A stretch of 64,000 bases of DNA from Ohtaekwangia koreensis (lineage in GTDB: Bacteria; Bacteroidota; Bacteroidia; Cytophagales; Cyclobacteriaceae), in assembly GCF_900167975.1 (NCBI RefSeq), contig NZ_FUZU01000003.1, forward strand, positions 372,001-436,000, read 5' to 3'. Of this stretch, positions 56,125 through 64,000 are shown piece by piece (position 1 is the first letter of the stretch; each line of letters starts with the position of its first letter). A program made the translations under genes and the position numbers. A model generated the notes under the pieces. That model worked only from the letters and a program-made list of their open reading frames with translations, had not been told where the DNA came from and made no database searches.

Positions 56125-56898
56125 ATGATCGTTGAGAACTATTCACCGTCTGCAACTCTAAAGCCTTTCATCAAAGCTTTTGTAATCATCGAAAGCGAAG
56201 ATGGAATGAAAAATAAAATACTGCCTGATACTTCGATCATCATGGCGTTTCGATTTAAAGGAAGTATGGTATATGGAATACAGGGCTCACAAAACATGAT
56301 GCCTGCCGCTGTAATATCAGGACTTCGTAAGTCTCCACGAATTGTACAATACTCGAAAAAGACTGCAACGCTGCTCGTTAAATTCAATGAAGGTGGCGCT
56401 GCTGCATTTTTTAAAGAGCCGCTGCACGATCTCTTTGAACAGAGTATATCACTCGACAACCTGGTTCCTCGCTATAAATTGACACAAGTTGAAGAACAGC
56501 TGGAAGAGGCTAAAAATAACGCAGCACGGATTTCAGTTGTTGAGCGCTTCCTTGTCTCAGAGTTAAAAAAATCTTCAGACGATCTGCTGGTCTATAGCGC
56601 TATTCAAAAAATTAAATCTACCAATGGAGCGATCCGTATAAACGAACTGCTGGAGGATCTACCGATTAGCCGTGATCCTTTCGAGAAGCGTTTCAGAAGG
56701 ATCATCGGGACTTCTCCCAAGCAATTCTCTACTATTGTCCGGATCAAAGACCTGATCAATATATATCCACAAAAACAAAATCTTACCGACACGGCTCATG
56801 CTGCCGGTTATTTTGATCAGGCGCATTTTATAAAGGACTTCAAATCGTTTACGGGGCAAACACCGCTCACGTTCTTCAAAACTCCTCCACGCTGGTAA
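56125..56898 (+). CDS. AraC-family transcriptional regulator
   Basis: A 257-residue regulator. The N-terminal half (about 1-140, FIKAFVIIESEDG...ILPDTSIIMAFRFKG) is the DUF6597-like sensory domain found in Bacteroidota AraC proteins; the C-terminal half carries the two helix-turn-helix motifs (INELLEDLPISRDPFEKRFRRIIGTSPKQF and LTDTAHAAGYFDQAHFIKDFKSFTGQTP). The second half is well conserved while the first helix-turn-helix is less typical. It is probably a one-component activator; ligand and targets unknown. Transcribed divergently from the TPR kinase, and convergent with the OmpR-type regulator 31 bases away. Confidence 0.9.
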   Translation: MIVENYSPSATLKPFIKAFVIIESEDGMKNKILPDTSIIMAFRFKGSMVYGIQGSQNMMPAAVISGLRKSPRIVQYSKKTATLLVKFNEGGAAAFFKEPLHDLFEQSISLDNLVPRYKLTQVEEQLEEAKNNAARISVVERFLVSELKKSSDDLLVYSAIQKIKSTNGAIRINELLEDLPISRDPFEKRFRRIIGTSPKQFSTIVRIKDLINIYPQKQNLTDTAHAAGYFDQAHFIKDFKSFTGQTPLTFFKTPPRW

Positions 56899-56929
56899 CG
56901 CATCATTACAGATACACTATACTTCTCTC

Positions 56930-57619
56930 CTATCTGAAATCCAACCGATATCGATTATCACTTGTACGGTGAATGAGGTTGATGCCTAACTTCTTTTTCA
57001 GATTTTGGATATATACATCAATAGAAGTATCGAACAGGTATATCTCGGAGCCCCAGATGTTTTGGAGTAAATTTTCATGAGAAATAACCTTGCTCGGGTT
57101 TTGTGCAAAGAAGAAAAGAAGTTCAAACTCAGGTTTGCTTAGCGTTATCTCATGATCACCGATATGTACTGAATTTGATTTACGGTGTATCCTGAGATTA
57201 CCCACTTTTAATTCAGCTATACTCTTCCTGATAACAAACTTGCGTTTCAGTACCGTAGCTACTTTATAGGTAAGCGCTCGAAGTCCGATAACTTTTTCTA
57301 TATAGTCATCGCCACCTGTGTCGAGTGCAGCTTCGTGATAGTAACTTTCAGATTTAGCGGTAAGGAAGAATATATAGGTATCTGCAAAACGCTTCATGCT
57401 CCTTAACTCGCGACAGATTTCGATACCATTGGGATGAGGCATCATAATATCCAGAATAATCAGGTCAGGCGCGAAGTCCTTTGCAACGGCTATAGCATCA
57501 TGGCTTTCATCAATCGTCTTTACAGTGAAGCCCTCTTTTGCCAGGTTGTACTCTAATAACTCAAGGATGTCTCTGTCATCATCCACCACCAATACCTTGA
57601 AATGCTTTTTATCTCTCAT
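56930..57619 (-). CDS. OmpR-family response regulator
   Basis: A 229-residue two-component regulator. The receiver domain has the acidic pocket VLVVDDDRD, the phosphorylated Asp57 in LIILDIMMPHPNG, and the switch Thr in FFLTAKS. The conserved Lys is in YIEKVIG, where the usual following Pro is replaced by Val. The C-terminal winged helix (about 135-229; LSKPEFELLFFFAQNPSKVISHENLLQNIWG) binds DNA. No kinase gene is adjacent; the TPR kinase at 53771-55726 is the nearest same-strand candidate. A palindrome TTTTCCG-ATA-CGGAAAA (57623-57639) lies just upstream of its ATG and could be its own operator. Confidence 0.93.
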   Translation of the reverse strand: MRDKKHFKVLVVDDDRDILELLEYNLAKEGFTVKTIDESHDAIAVAKDFAPDLIILDIMMPHPNGIEICRELRSMKRFADTYIFFLTAKSESYYHEAALDTGGDDYIEKVIGLRALTYKVATVLKRKFVIRKSIAELKVGNLRIHRKSNSVHIGDHEITLSKPEFELLFFFAQNPSKVISHENLLQNIWGSEIYLFDTSIDVYIQNLKKKLGINLIHRTSDNRYRLDFR

Positions 57620-57622
57620 AAC

Positions 57623-57639
57623 TTTTCCGATACGGAAAA
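57623..57639. repeat. Palindrome upstream of the OmpR-type regulator
   Basis: A 7-bp perfect inverted repeat TTTTCCG / CGGAAAA with a three-base centre, ending four bases before the regulator's start codon. It is too weak and badly placed for a terminator of the upstream gene; an operator or a translation-blocking hairpin is possible. Confidence 0.4.
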
Positions 57640-57729
57640 ATACAGAGCAAACGTTATCGCATCTTTACACAAGCATTACGAAGGAATGAATTTTATAGCG
57701 TTGAGAGGTTGCGCACAGCAGCCAGTCCG

Positions 57730-58719
57730 TTACTTCTTGCCGAGTTTCACAGCACGATCTACTGCCTCAGCAGTTATATTCTCATACTGTACCGACACGC
57801 GGGCATCCGTCTCCAGCCAATTTAAAATCTTCTCGAGGTTCTTTTTCTTTACGCGCTTTAGTACAGGTACTCCGAGTTGCTTTAAAGACGCTGCATTATA
57901 GTGCTGTTCCAACTGCGATTTCATAGGAACAACCATCAGCTTTTTACCAAGGTATAGGGCTTCAGCAGGGGTTTCAAATCCTGCGCCACACAATACGCCT
58001 TTGGCGGAGGTTACACTCTCTGCAAATTCATCTTTGTTTACAGGATATACCGAAAGCTTTCCGATGTGGTATGGCTTCCGCGCATGCTTTGAAAAGATAT
58101 GCCATTTTATCTGCGGAATCTTCGCCAGTAACGGCACCAGTTTTTTATCATCATATGACGGCAGGTAAACGGTATAGTGATCTTTCTCTATATTCTTACT
58201 CTCTCGCACTGCCGCACGAATCACAGGTGTATATATATTCTTGTCGTAACGCTCAAAGTGAAAGGATACATATTTATCTACGGGAGCATAGTTATGAAGC
58301 ACCCATTCTCCTACCGGATCCATCTTTTTAGGTGTTGGCACTTTCGATGAAAGTAAAGCAGACTGATGGCTAAGACCTACACAAGGTATATCTCGCTTGC
58401 GACACGCCCAGGAAGTAATCGGTTCAAAATCATTTATCACCAGGTCATACTTCTCTACCGGAAATTTTTTAATCTCCTTATATACTTCCTTGGAACTGTT
58501 GTGCTTGAAAGTGCGCATAAAATCTATACCACCGCTTTTACCAAAGTAAAAACTCAAACCTTTTGATTTATACTTTACAGCATACGGAAGTTTGATATCG
58601 GCTTGTGCTCCGCTAACAAACAGATCAAGGTCACCATACTGTTGAAGAATTGGAATGATATCTTCGGCACGCGCCAGATGGCCGTTGCCGGTACCTTGAA
58701 TAGCAAATAGGATTTTCAC
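57730..58719 (-). CDS. Glycosyltransferase (GT28-like, MJ1255/VC2487 type)
   Basis: A 329-residue GT-B fold protein. The N-terminal loop GTGNGHLARAEDI and the C-terminal donor-binding segment LCGAGFETPAEALYLGKKLMVVPMKSQLEQHYNA match the MurG-related MJ1255/VC2487 family. The start codon is GTG, overlapping the stop of the upstream LpxH-like gene by four bases, so the two are translationally coupled. Acting with a UDP-diacylglucosamine-hydrolase-like phosphoesterase, it may glycosylate a membrane lipid; that is inference from pairing. No signal peptide or membrane span, so it should be cytoplasmic or bound to the inner leaflet. Confidence 0.8.
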   Translation of the reverse strand: MKILFAIQGTGNGHLARAEDIIPILQQYGDLDLFVSGAQADIKLPYAVKYKSKGLSFYFGKSGGIDFMRTFKHNSSKEVYKEIKKFPVEKYDLVINDFEPITSWACRKRDIPCVGLSHQSALLSSKVPTPKKMDPVGEWVLHNYAPVDKYVSFHFERYDKNIYTPVIRAAVRESKNIEKDHYTVYLPSYDDKKLVPLLAKIPQIKWHIFSKHARKPYHIGKLSVYPVNKDEFAESVTSAKGVLCGAGFETPAEALYLGKKLMVVPMKSQLEQHYNAASLKQLGVPVLKRVKKKNLEKILNWLETDARVSVQYENITAEAVDRAVKLGKK

Positions 58720-59573
58720 TTTTTAACTGTTAAGAATTCATTGACAAGGTCGCGAAAAATTTCATCGTTATCGAGCCTGTCACCCCTGAAACGCTTCGGT
58801 AATTTTATAGCCTGAGCAACTTTATCCTGGGCATACCGGTAAATGCGCCAATTCGTACCATCGTATTCCAGGCACGAAAGATTTTCAATCCAGTCACCGG
58901 AATTCAAGTACATAACCTCTCCTTTCTCCGTTTGAATTTTTTTTATCTCCGGATGATGAATATGGCCACACACAACATAATCGTAACCATTTTCAATGGC
59001 TATATCTCCTGCTGTCTTTTCAAAATCATTAATGAATTTTACTGCTGACTTGACACTATCTTTTAAACGTTTAGAAAGTGATATTTTTTCGCGGCCCAGT
59101 TTCAGCAAACACCAGTTTACAAAAGTGTTGATCAGAATCAGTGTATCGTATCCTATAGCACCGAGTTTCGCCAGCCATTTGGAGTATTGCATGGTAACGT
59201 CAAACACATCCCCATGAAATATCCACGCGCGTTTACCATGAAGCTTGAGTACAATTTTGTTATCAATGATAAATGACCCAAGACGAAAGCCTGAAAATTT
59301 TCTGAGCATCTCATCATGATTACCGGTGAGGTATATAACTTTTGTATTCTTGGCAAGCAGCCCCATAATGTGTTTCACCACCTGCATGTGCGACTTGGGC
59401 CAGTAGCGTTTACTGAATTGCCACATGTCGATGATATCACCATTCAGAATGATTTTCTTGGGCCGGATCGTTTTGAGATAACGCAACAGCTCCTCTGCAT
59501 GACAGCCATAGGTGCCAAGATGAATGTCGGATAAAATGACGAGTTCAACGTCTCGTTTCTTTTTCTTGCCCAT
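58716..59573 (-). CDS. LpxH-like metallophosphoesterase (UDP-2,3-diacylglucosamine diphosphatase family)
   Basis: A 285-residue calcineurin-like phosphoesterase. Start at 59573 (MGKKKKRDVEL) is preferred over one 51 bases upstream, which would run through a hairpin. The metal-ligand motifs are complete: LSDIHLGTYG, LNGDIIDMW, TGNHDEML, FHGDVFD and CGHIHHPEI. Similarity is to LpxH/LpxG-like enzymes that cut UDP-2,3-diacylglucosamine to lipid X, but the protein is longer than E. coli LpxH (240) and belongs to the broader family, so another lipid substrate is possible. The downstream glycosyltransferase overlaps its stop. A terminator-like hairpin sits just before its start codon. Confidence 0.85.
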   Translation of the reverse strand: MGKKKKRDVELVILSDIHLGTYGCHAEELLRYLKTIRPKKIILNGDIIDMWQFSKRYWPKSHMQVVKHIMGLLAKNTKVIYLTGNHDEMLRKFSGFRLGSFIIDNKIVLKLHGKRAWIFHGDVFDVTMQYSKWLAKLGAIGYDTLILINTFVNWCLLKLGREKISLSKRLKDSVKSAVKFINDFEKTAGDIAIENGYDYVVCGHIHHPEIKKIQTEKGEVMYLNSGDWIENLSCLEYDGTNWRIYRYAQDKVAQAIKLPKRFRGDRLDNDEIFRDLVNEFLTVKK

Positions 59574-59579
59574 GGTTAA

Positions 59580-59622
59580 AAATAATGATTCCCCAAGACA
59601 ATAAAGCCTCTGGGGAATCCCC
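59580..59622 (-). promoter_or_regulatory. Attenuator-like leader before the LpxH-like gene
   Basis: In the minus-strand RNA a 9-bp stem GAUUCCCCA / UGGGGAAUC (59619-59611 with 59595-59587) is followed at once by AUUAUUUUU and, four bases later, by the AUG at 59573: an intrinsic terminator in front of the gene. A second pairing, GGGG-AUU-CCCC (59622-59612), uses the same CCCC and would prevent the first. Such exclusive pairings are the mark of attenuation; the signal is unknown. It could instead simply end transcripts from the upstream TPR/trmB genes. Confidence 0.5.
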
Positions 59623-59790
59623 AAACCTATGAAGAAGTTCTTTGCTTCAAAGATATAGGGCTATTGTGAAGTGAGTTGTCTGATGCTGTTATCAAATTGT
59701 TAACCGTTGAACTTTAAGCACCATTGCTAACTAACAAGTGTATTCATGAATCATATATAATACTTCACGAGTAACGATTAGCCAGTATAC

Positions 59791-60294
59791 TCAGCCAAGC
59801 AGTTCTTTCTTACGTTCGCAGCGTTTGATCGAGTCTGCGGCAGTTTCTATAGTCTTGGCGTCAAACGAATTTTGAATGTGCAGTCGGAAGTAATGTATAG
59901 CATCGTCCAGTTTACCTTGTGCTTCGCGAAGCAAACCATATTCATTATAGATACTTGCGTAACTAATTCCGGATACTTTGATCGCTAACTCCAGCACACG
60001 CTCAAGTTCCTCGTGTTTACGAAGTGCTGAAAGGCAATAACAATAGTTATAGTATGCCGCGGGATACTCCGGTGAAAACTTAATGGCTAATCGGTAGTGC
60101 TCTTCCGCCTGGACGTAATTTTTAAATTTTGTTTCGTATAGCCATCCCAGGTGATTATGCGCTTTACCAAAATCAGGAGCCTCTGCAAGAATCTCTTCCA
60201 GCAGATGTGCTGCTTCACTCAACCTTCCTTCGCCAATCATCCGGTCAGCACTCAGGAACTTCTCTTCGAGATAGAAATTTGTTGTATCACTCAT
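59791..60294 (-). CDS. TPR protein
   Basis: A 167-residue soluble protein, start at 60294 (MSDTTNFYLEEKF); an earlier in-frame ATG would extend into trmB. It contains about four tetratricopeptide repeats: ADRMIGEGRLSEAAHLLEEILAEAPDFGKAHNHLGWLYETK, then units around VQAEEHYRLAIKFSPEYPAAYYNYCYCL, LERVLELAIKVSG and YNEYGLLREAQGKLDDAIHYF. No signal peptide and no enzymatic domain, so it is probably a cytoplasmic adaptor. It begins 16 bases after trmB and is in the same transcript, though no functional link is known. Confidence 0.8.
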   Translation of the reverse strand: MSDTTNFYLEEKFLSADRMIGEGRLSEAAHLLEEILAEAPDFGKAHNHLGWLYETKFKNYVQAEEHYRLAIKFSPEYPAAYYNYCYCLSALRKHEELERVLELAIKVSGISYASIYNEYGLLREAQGKLDDAIHYFRLHIQNSFDAKTIETAADSIKRCERKKELLG

Positions 60295-60310
60295 ACCGAA
60301 ATTTAAAAAA

Positions 60311-60964
60311 TTAAAAATGAAAACGAAGATACTTGATGGTCTCTCCTTTGGCTGCGAATGCTTCTTCGTAACGGGTTTTAATATCAAAACATTCCGGGCG
60401 CAGTTCGGAGGCATATACATCGCTTGTAAATTTCAGCTCATGTATATCATTTCTGTTTTGAATCTCTTCGAGCGAGTATTCATATAGCGGAGTATTATCG
60501 GTTTTGAGTCGGACATAACCTCCTGGTTTAAGGAGGCGTTTATACATTTCTATAAAGCGCGGGCTGGTTAATCGCCTTTTGATATCACGTTTGGTAGGAC
60601 GAGGATCCGGAAATGTAAGCCATACTTCATCGATCTCGCCTGGCTCAAAGAATTTTTCGATCATGAGTATATGCGTACGGAGGAATGCTACATTCTGTAG
60701 GTTTTCTTCTATAGCAATGGTACTCCCTTTCCAGATCCGCTCTCCTTTCACATCTACACCAATAAAATTCTTGCCGGGGAAAAGTCGGCCTAGCCCTACA
60801 GAATACTCACCGCGACCGCAGGCTAACTCTACCGTTATAGGTTGATCATTTTTAAAATATTCCGCTCTCCACTTTCCTTTGATAGCCTCGTAAATCGGCT
60901 TTGTTGGCTCAATAACATTACTCCGCTCTTCAATGATCTTAAACCGTTCCAGTTTTCGTTTCAC
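60311..60964 (-). CDS. trmB: tRNA (guanine-N7-)-methyltransferase
   Basis: A 217-residue SAM-dependent enzyme that methylates G46 in the variable loop of tRNAs. Motifs: VELACGRGEYSVGLGRLFPGKNFIGVDVKG (SAM-binding), IDEVWLTFPDPRPTKRDIKRRL (the family signature, with the catalytic Asp) and GGYVRLKTDN. I choose the GTG at 60964, giving MKRKLERFKIIEERSNVIEP, because it fits the usual N-terminus of Bacteroidota TrmB; a TTG eleven codons upstream (60997) is the alternative. Both are non-ATG starts. It is followed at 16 bases by a TPR gene. Confidence 0.94.
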   Translation of the reverse strand: MKRKLERFKIIEERSNVIEPTKPIYEAIKGKWRAEYFKNDQPITVELACGRGEYSVGLGRLFPGKNFIGVDVKGERIWKGSTIAIEENLQNVAFLRTHILMIEKFFEPGEIDEVWLTFPDPRPTKRDIKRRLTSPRFIEMYKRLLKPGGYVRLKTDNTPLYEYSLEEIQNRNDIHELKFTSDVYASELRPECFDIKTRYEEAFAAKGETIKYLRFHF

Positions 60965-61109
60965 AAATATATATTTTCTATTTTTTTCTACTTTCAAGAT
61001 TCTGGATTGTCAGATGTAAAGCTGAAGATTGCCAGATTAATAAAATTTACGATTCAATGAATCAATCCTTATCCGTGAATCATTTTTATATGGTATCAAT
61101 AATATAAAA

Positions 61110-62405
61110 TTACAATCCTTCAATCTCAGCTACTATAAATGTACTTCCTCCAACAAAGATTACATCGTCTGTCGTGGCTGTAAGCTTTGCTTGTGCTATA
61201 GCATCATTGACATTGGGTATTACTACGCCCTTCAATCCAAACTTACCCGCCTGTTCTGCCAACGTAACGGCATCCAGCGCCCTTGGAATATTGGCCTGGC
61301 AAAAGTAATAGTTAGCATCCTTTGGCAAAAGCTGTAATACACCCGAAATATCTTTATCCTTCACCATGCCGATAATCACGAATAATTTTTCGTAGACGAG
61401 GTGTTTTAACTGATGTACTACGTTTTCAATTCCATCGATGTTATGGCCTGTGTCACAAATGACCAACGGAGAAGCACTCAGTTTTTGCCACCGTCCCTTT
61501 AAACCCGTTTGTGAAACGACCTTGAGTAGACCTTCGACTATATGCTGATCTGAAATCTTCCAGCCAGACTCCCGAAGTATGCTCACTGCCTTCAAAACAC
61601 CGGGCAGGTTTTTCCGTTGATATTCCCCTTGCAACGGCAGGTCTAAGCGTTCCACTACCGGAACCTTGTTCTTAAAAACATCAAAGAGTATATTTCCTTT
61701 TTCCGCAGCAAGATTTACGCTATACGCATCAGAGGCGAAGCATAACGATGCGTTCTCTTGCTTCGCTTTATCTATGAATACTTTTTCAACGGTGGATTGA
61801 CGTTCACTGATTATGACGGGAACATTTTTCTTGATGATGCCTGCTTTTTCTGCCGCTATCTTTTCAAGTGTATTTCCCAATAAGTCGGTGTGATCCCATC
61901 CTATATTTGTAATCAGCGAAAGCTCGGGAGTGATTACATTGGTAGAGTCGAGTCTTCCGCCCAAGCCAACTTCAATCACAGCAATATCTACCTGTTCACG
62001 AACGAAGTAATCAAACGCCATTGCTACAGTAATCTCAAAGAATGAAGGTTGAATCGAATCGATGGAAGTTTGGATACGATTCACAAAATCAACAACGAAA
62101 GCTTGTGTGACCTCTTTGCCGTTCACGCGAATGCGTTCTGTAAAAGACTTCAGGTGTGGCGAAGTATATAGTCCGGTTTTATACCCGGCAGACTGCAGCA
62201 CCGATGCCAGCATGTGCGAAGTGCTTCCTTTTCCATTGGTCCCGGCTATATGAATCGATTTGAATTTTCGCTGTGGATTATCCAGTGATTCACAAAGCGC
62301 TATTGTGTTGGTAAGATCACTTTTATACGCTACTGCCCCGATGCGTTGAAACATGGGAAGGCTCGTGTACAGATACTCCAAAACATCTTCGTACTGCGTA
62401 AACAT
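61110..62405 (-). CDS. folC: Folylpolyglutamate synthase / dihydrofolate synthase
   Basis: A 431-residue Mur-ligase-family enzyme that adds Glu to dihydropteroate or to folates. The start at 62405 (MFTQYEDVLEYLYTSLPMFQRIG) matches the usual N-terminus; a longer frame opens 135 bases upstream but adds unrelated sequence. P-loop HIAGTNGKGSTSHMLASVL near residue 58, TSPHLKSFTERIRVNG, FFEITVAMAFDYF, and VGLGGRLDSTNVITPELSLITNIGWDHTDLLG are all FolC signatures. Folate supply ties it to the metF/metH genes of the window, though not by operon. Whether it has one or both activities cannot be told. Confidence 0.95.
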   Translation of the reverse strand: MFTQYEDVLEYLYTSLPMFQRIGAVAYKSDLTNTIALCESLDNPQRKFKSIHIAGTNGKGSTSHMLASVLQSAGYKTGLYTSPHLKSFTERIRVNGKEVTQAFVVDFVNRIQTSIDSIQPSFFEITVAMAFDYFVREQVDIAVIEVGLGGRLDSTNVITPELSLITNIGWDHTDLLGNTLEKIAAEKAGIIKKNVPVIISERQSTVEKVFIDKAKQENASLCFASDAYSVNLAAEKGNILFDVFKNKVPVVERLDLPLQGEYQRKNLPGVLKAVSILRESGWKISDQHIVEGLLKVVSQTGLKGRWQKLSASPLVICDTGHNIDGIENVVHQLKHLVYEKLFVIIGMVKDKDISGVLQLLPKDANYYFCQANIPRALDAVTLAEQAGKFGLKGVVIPNVNDAIAQAKLTATTDDVIFVGGSTFIVAEIEGL

Positions 62406-62662
62406 GGGCGCGAAAATAATTGCAATTCGTGATAGTCCGTGATCCTGAAACAATACTTTAAGCGCTGACTTTGGAAAGTGTATTTTCAAGGGCGTTTTAT
62501 TCATTAAAAGATTTTCAAAAAATCCACACTTTTTAGCCATCCAGGGTTAAAATAAAGTCACCTACAACGTTTTCGGTCATTTTTCTTTCAAACGTGCGGT
62601 ACTTTTAGAGGCACTCTTTAAAAAAATTCCGATTTTTGATTTACAACCAGAATTAACGCCTT

Positions 62663-63991
62663 ATGAAGAAATCATTAATCTTTTTGCTGCTGCTCATGGG
62701 CTTCAGCATATTGGCCGTCTTTATGCCGGCCTTACCCAAACAAATTGTAACCGAGGGATTGAACGGTGGAGACATTGCCTGGATGCTTGCAGCTTCAGCA
62801 TTGGTACTTTTGATGACACCAGGTCTTGCTTTCTTCTACGGTGGTATGATCGATGTGAAGAACATCATATATACTATGTTCCAAAGCTTTATCGCGATGG
62901 GTGTTGTAGGTGTACTTTGGATCGTTGTTGGTTTTAGTCTGGCCTTCGGAGATTCCATCGGTGGACTCATCGGTGATCCCAGATCTTTCTTTATGTTTCA
63001 GAATGTTATGGATGGTAAGCCATGGTCACTCGCCCCGACTATACCGCTTATCCTTTTTGCATTCTTCCAATTGAAATTCGCGATCATCACTCCTGCCTTA
63101 ATCACGGGTACATTTGCTGAACGCGTTCGCTTTAAGTCCTATATTATTTTCCTGGTACTCTTCTCGCTGTTTATATACTCTCCACTCGCACATTGGACAT
63201 GGCATCCGGAAGGATTCCTTTTCAAGATGGGGGTTCTTGATTTTGCCGGTGGAACTGTTGTACACATGTCTGCTGGTATAGCTGCATTGGTAGCTTCTAT
63301 ATTTCTGAAAAGTAATGAAGAGAAAAAACACATCGCTCCTGCTAACATTCCCTATGTATTGCTGGGTACAGGTTTACTGTGGTTCGGATGGTTCGGCTTC
63401 AATGCCGGGAGTGCATTTGGTGCAAACTCATTAGCTGCATCTGCATTTGCAACCACCAATACTGCCTCTGCTGCTGCGGGCCTTGCTTGGATATTATTTG
63501 ATTCTGTTCGGGGTAAAAAACCTTCTGCACTTGGATTTTGTATTGGTGCCGTAGTGGGATTGGTAGCCATAACACCGGCTGCAGGTTTTGTTACTATACC
63601 TTCCAGTTTATTCATTGGTACATTTGCGAGCTTGATCAGTAACGTGATGGTTCATTGGAAAACTACTAAGACTTCACTCGAAGATACACTGGATGTATTT
63701 CCTTGCCATGGTGTAGGTGGTGCTGTTGGTATGGTAATGACAGCGTTGCTTGCTAACACCGCTGTGAACGGTGCTAACACAACAGGCAATGGTCTTTTCT
63801 TTGGTGAGACTGCTCTCTTCATTGTACACATGAAGGCGTTGGTCATCGTTGTGACCTATACATTTATAGGCACGGGTATATTGTTGAAGATCACAGACCT
63901 GATCTCACCATTAACAATAAGCCAATCGAAAAGAACAGTTGAACCTGCTTTTGAAGGTGAACTGATGCCCGACTTAAGCTCGGCTAAATAA
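62663..63991 (+). CDS. amt: Ammonium transporter (Amt family)
   Basis: A 442-residue inner-membrane channel with a cleavable-looking N-terminus (MKKSLIFLLLLMGFSILAV) and eleven membrane helices. Amt landmarks: DIAWMLAASALVLLMTPGLAFFYGGM, FQLKFAIITPALITGTFAERV, DFAGGTVVHMSAGIAALV (with the first pore His), WFGWFGFNAGSAFGAN, and FPCHGVGGAVGMVMTALLAN (second pore His). It conducts ammonium/ammonia and is usually under PII control; no glnB/glnK gene appears before the window ends nine bases after the stop. It is divergent from folC, with 257 bases between starts, containing a weak TACTTTTA -7-like element at 62600-62607. Confidence 0.96.
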   Translation: MKKSLIFLLLLMGFSILAVFMPALPKQIVTEGLNGGDIAWMLAASALVLLMTPGLAFFYGGMIDVKNIIYTMFQSFIAMGVVGVLWIVVGFSLAFGDSIGGLIGDPRSFFMFQNVMDGKPWSLAPTIPLILFAFFQLKFAIITPALITGTFAERVRFKSYIIFLVLFSLFIYSPLAHWTWHPEGFLFKMGVLDFAGGTVVHMSAGIAALVASIFLKSNEEKKHIAPANIPYVLLGTGLLWFGWFGFNAGSAFGANSLAASAFATTNTASAAAGLAWILFDSVRGKKPSALGFCIGAVVGLVAITPAAGFVTIPSSLFIGTFASLISNVMVHWKTTKTSLEDTLDVFPCHGVGGAVGMVMTALLANTAVNGANTTGNGLFFGETALFIVHMKALVIVVTYTFIGTGILLKITDLISPLTISQSKRTVEPAFEGELMPDLSSAK

Positions 63992-64000
63992 ACACTAGCA

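Noticed and set aside
60964-60971. TATATTTG as a -7 promoter element for trmB
   Set aside because: It overlaps the chosen GTG start codon itself, so it could not drive the full gene; the match is probably chance in an AT-rich stretch.

Overview
The window is chromosomal DNA of a member of the Bacteroidota, most likely of the order Cytophagales. Reasons: two PorP/SprF outer-membrane proteins and several proteins with type IX secretion (T9SS) C-terminal signals; FtsX-type permeases and TPR or Y_Y_Y sensor kinases typical of the group; a class III-like PPK2; promoters of the TTTG-N19-TANNTTTG type; and start codons that mostly lack Shine-Dalgarno sequences. No tRNA, rRNA, CRISPR array, prophage or insertion sequence was seen, and gene content and codon use look uniform.

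Layout. 1-4.2 kb: the 3' part of a CHAT-domain protein, an NTF2-like protein and an ABC permease that has a sigma-54 promoter with upstream palindromes. 4.4-11 kb: a methionine operon on the minus strand, made of a SAM-I riboswitch, methionine synthase split into two genes, metF, and a TPR protein that ends in a phosphoacceptor-helix domain without an ATPase. 11-15 kb: an LVIVD lipoprotein/outer-membrane operon, a Ppx/GppA phosphatase and a beta-barrel. 15.2-27.5 kb: a T9SS adhesin locus in the order PorP/SprF, 1082-aa adhesin, 2162-aa adhesin, PorP/SprF, closed by a perfect bidirectional terminator. 27.5-38 kb: ppk1, gyrB, an LRR protein, a PPK2 operon with an FAD dehydrogenase and a CoA-binding protein, and a 14-repeat MORN/YwqK protein. 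38-42 kb: serine acetyltransferase, FMN reductase, Gre-like and RidA proteins, and an E1-like/rhodanese fusion.

42-56 kb is rich in signalling and surface genes: two divergent paralogous beta-propeller sensor kinases, a secreted subtilisin, a probable surface lipoprotein, a degenerate TrpF-like protein, a lipocalin-like lipoprotein, an EEP-family nuclease/phosphatase and a TPR sensor kinase. 56-64 kb holds an AraC regulator, an OmpR-type regulator, a glycosyltransferase/LpxH-like pair, a TPR protein with trmB, folC and an ammonium transporter.

The themes are one-carbon and methionine metabolism (metH, metF, folC), polyphosphate turnover (Ppx, PPK1, PPK2), T9SS surface proteins and phosphorelay signalling. 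The best leads are the SAM riboswitch with a readable Shine-Dalgarno-sequestering switch, the sigma-54 promoter, the ATPase-less phosphoacceptor protein, the PorP/SprF protein with a SPOR-like tail, the catalytically dead TrpF-like protein, two apparently leaderless promoters and an attenuator-like leader before the LpxH-like gene. No single wholly new multi-gene system was evident.
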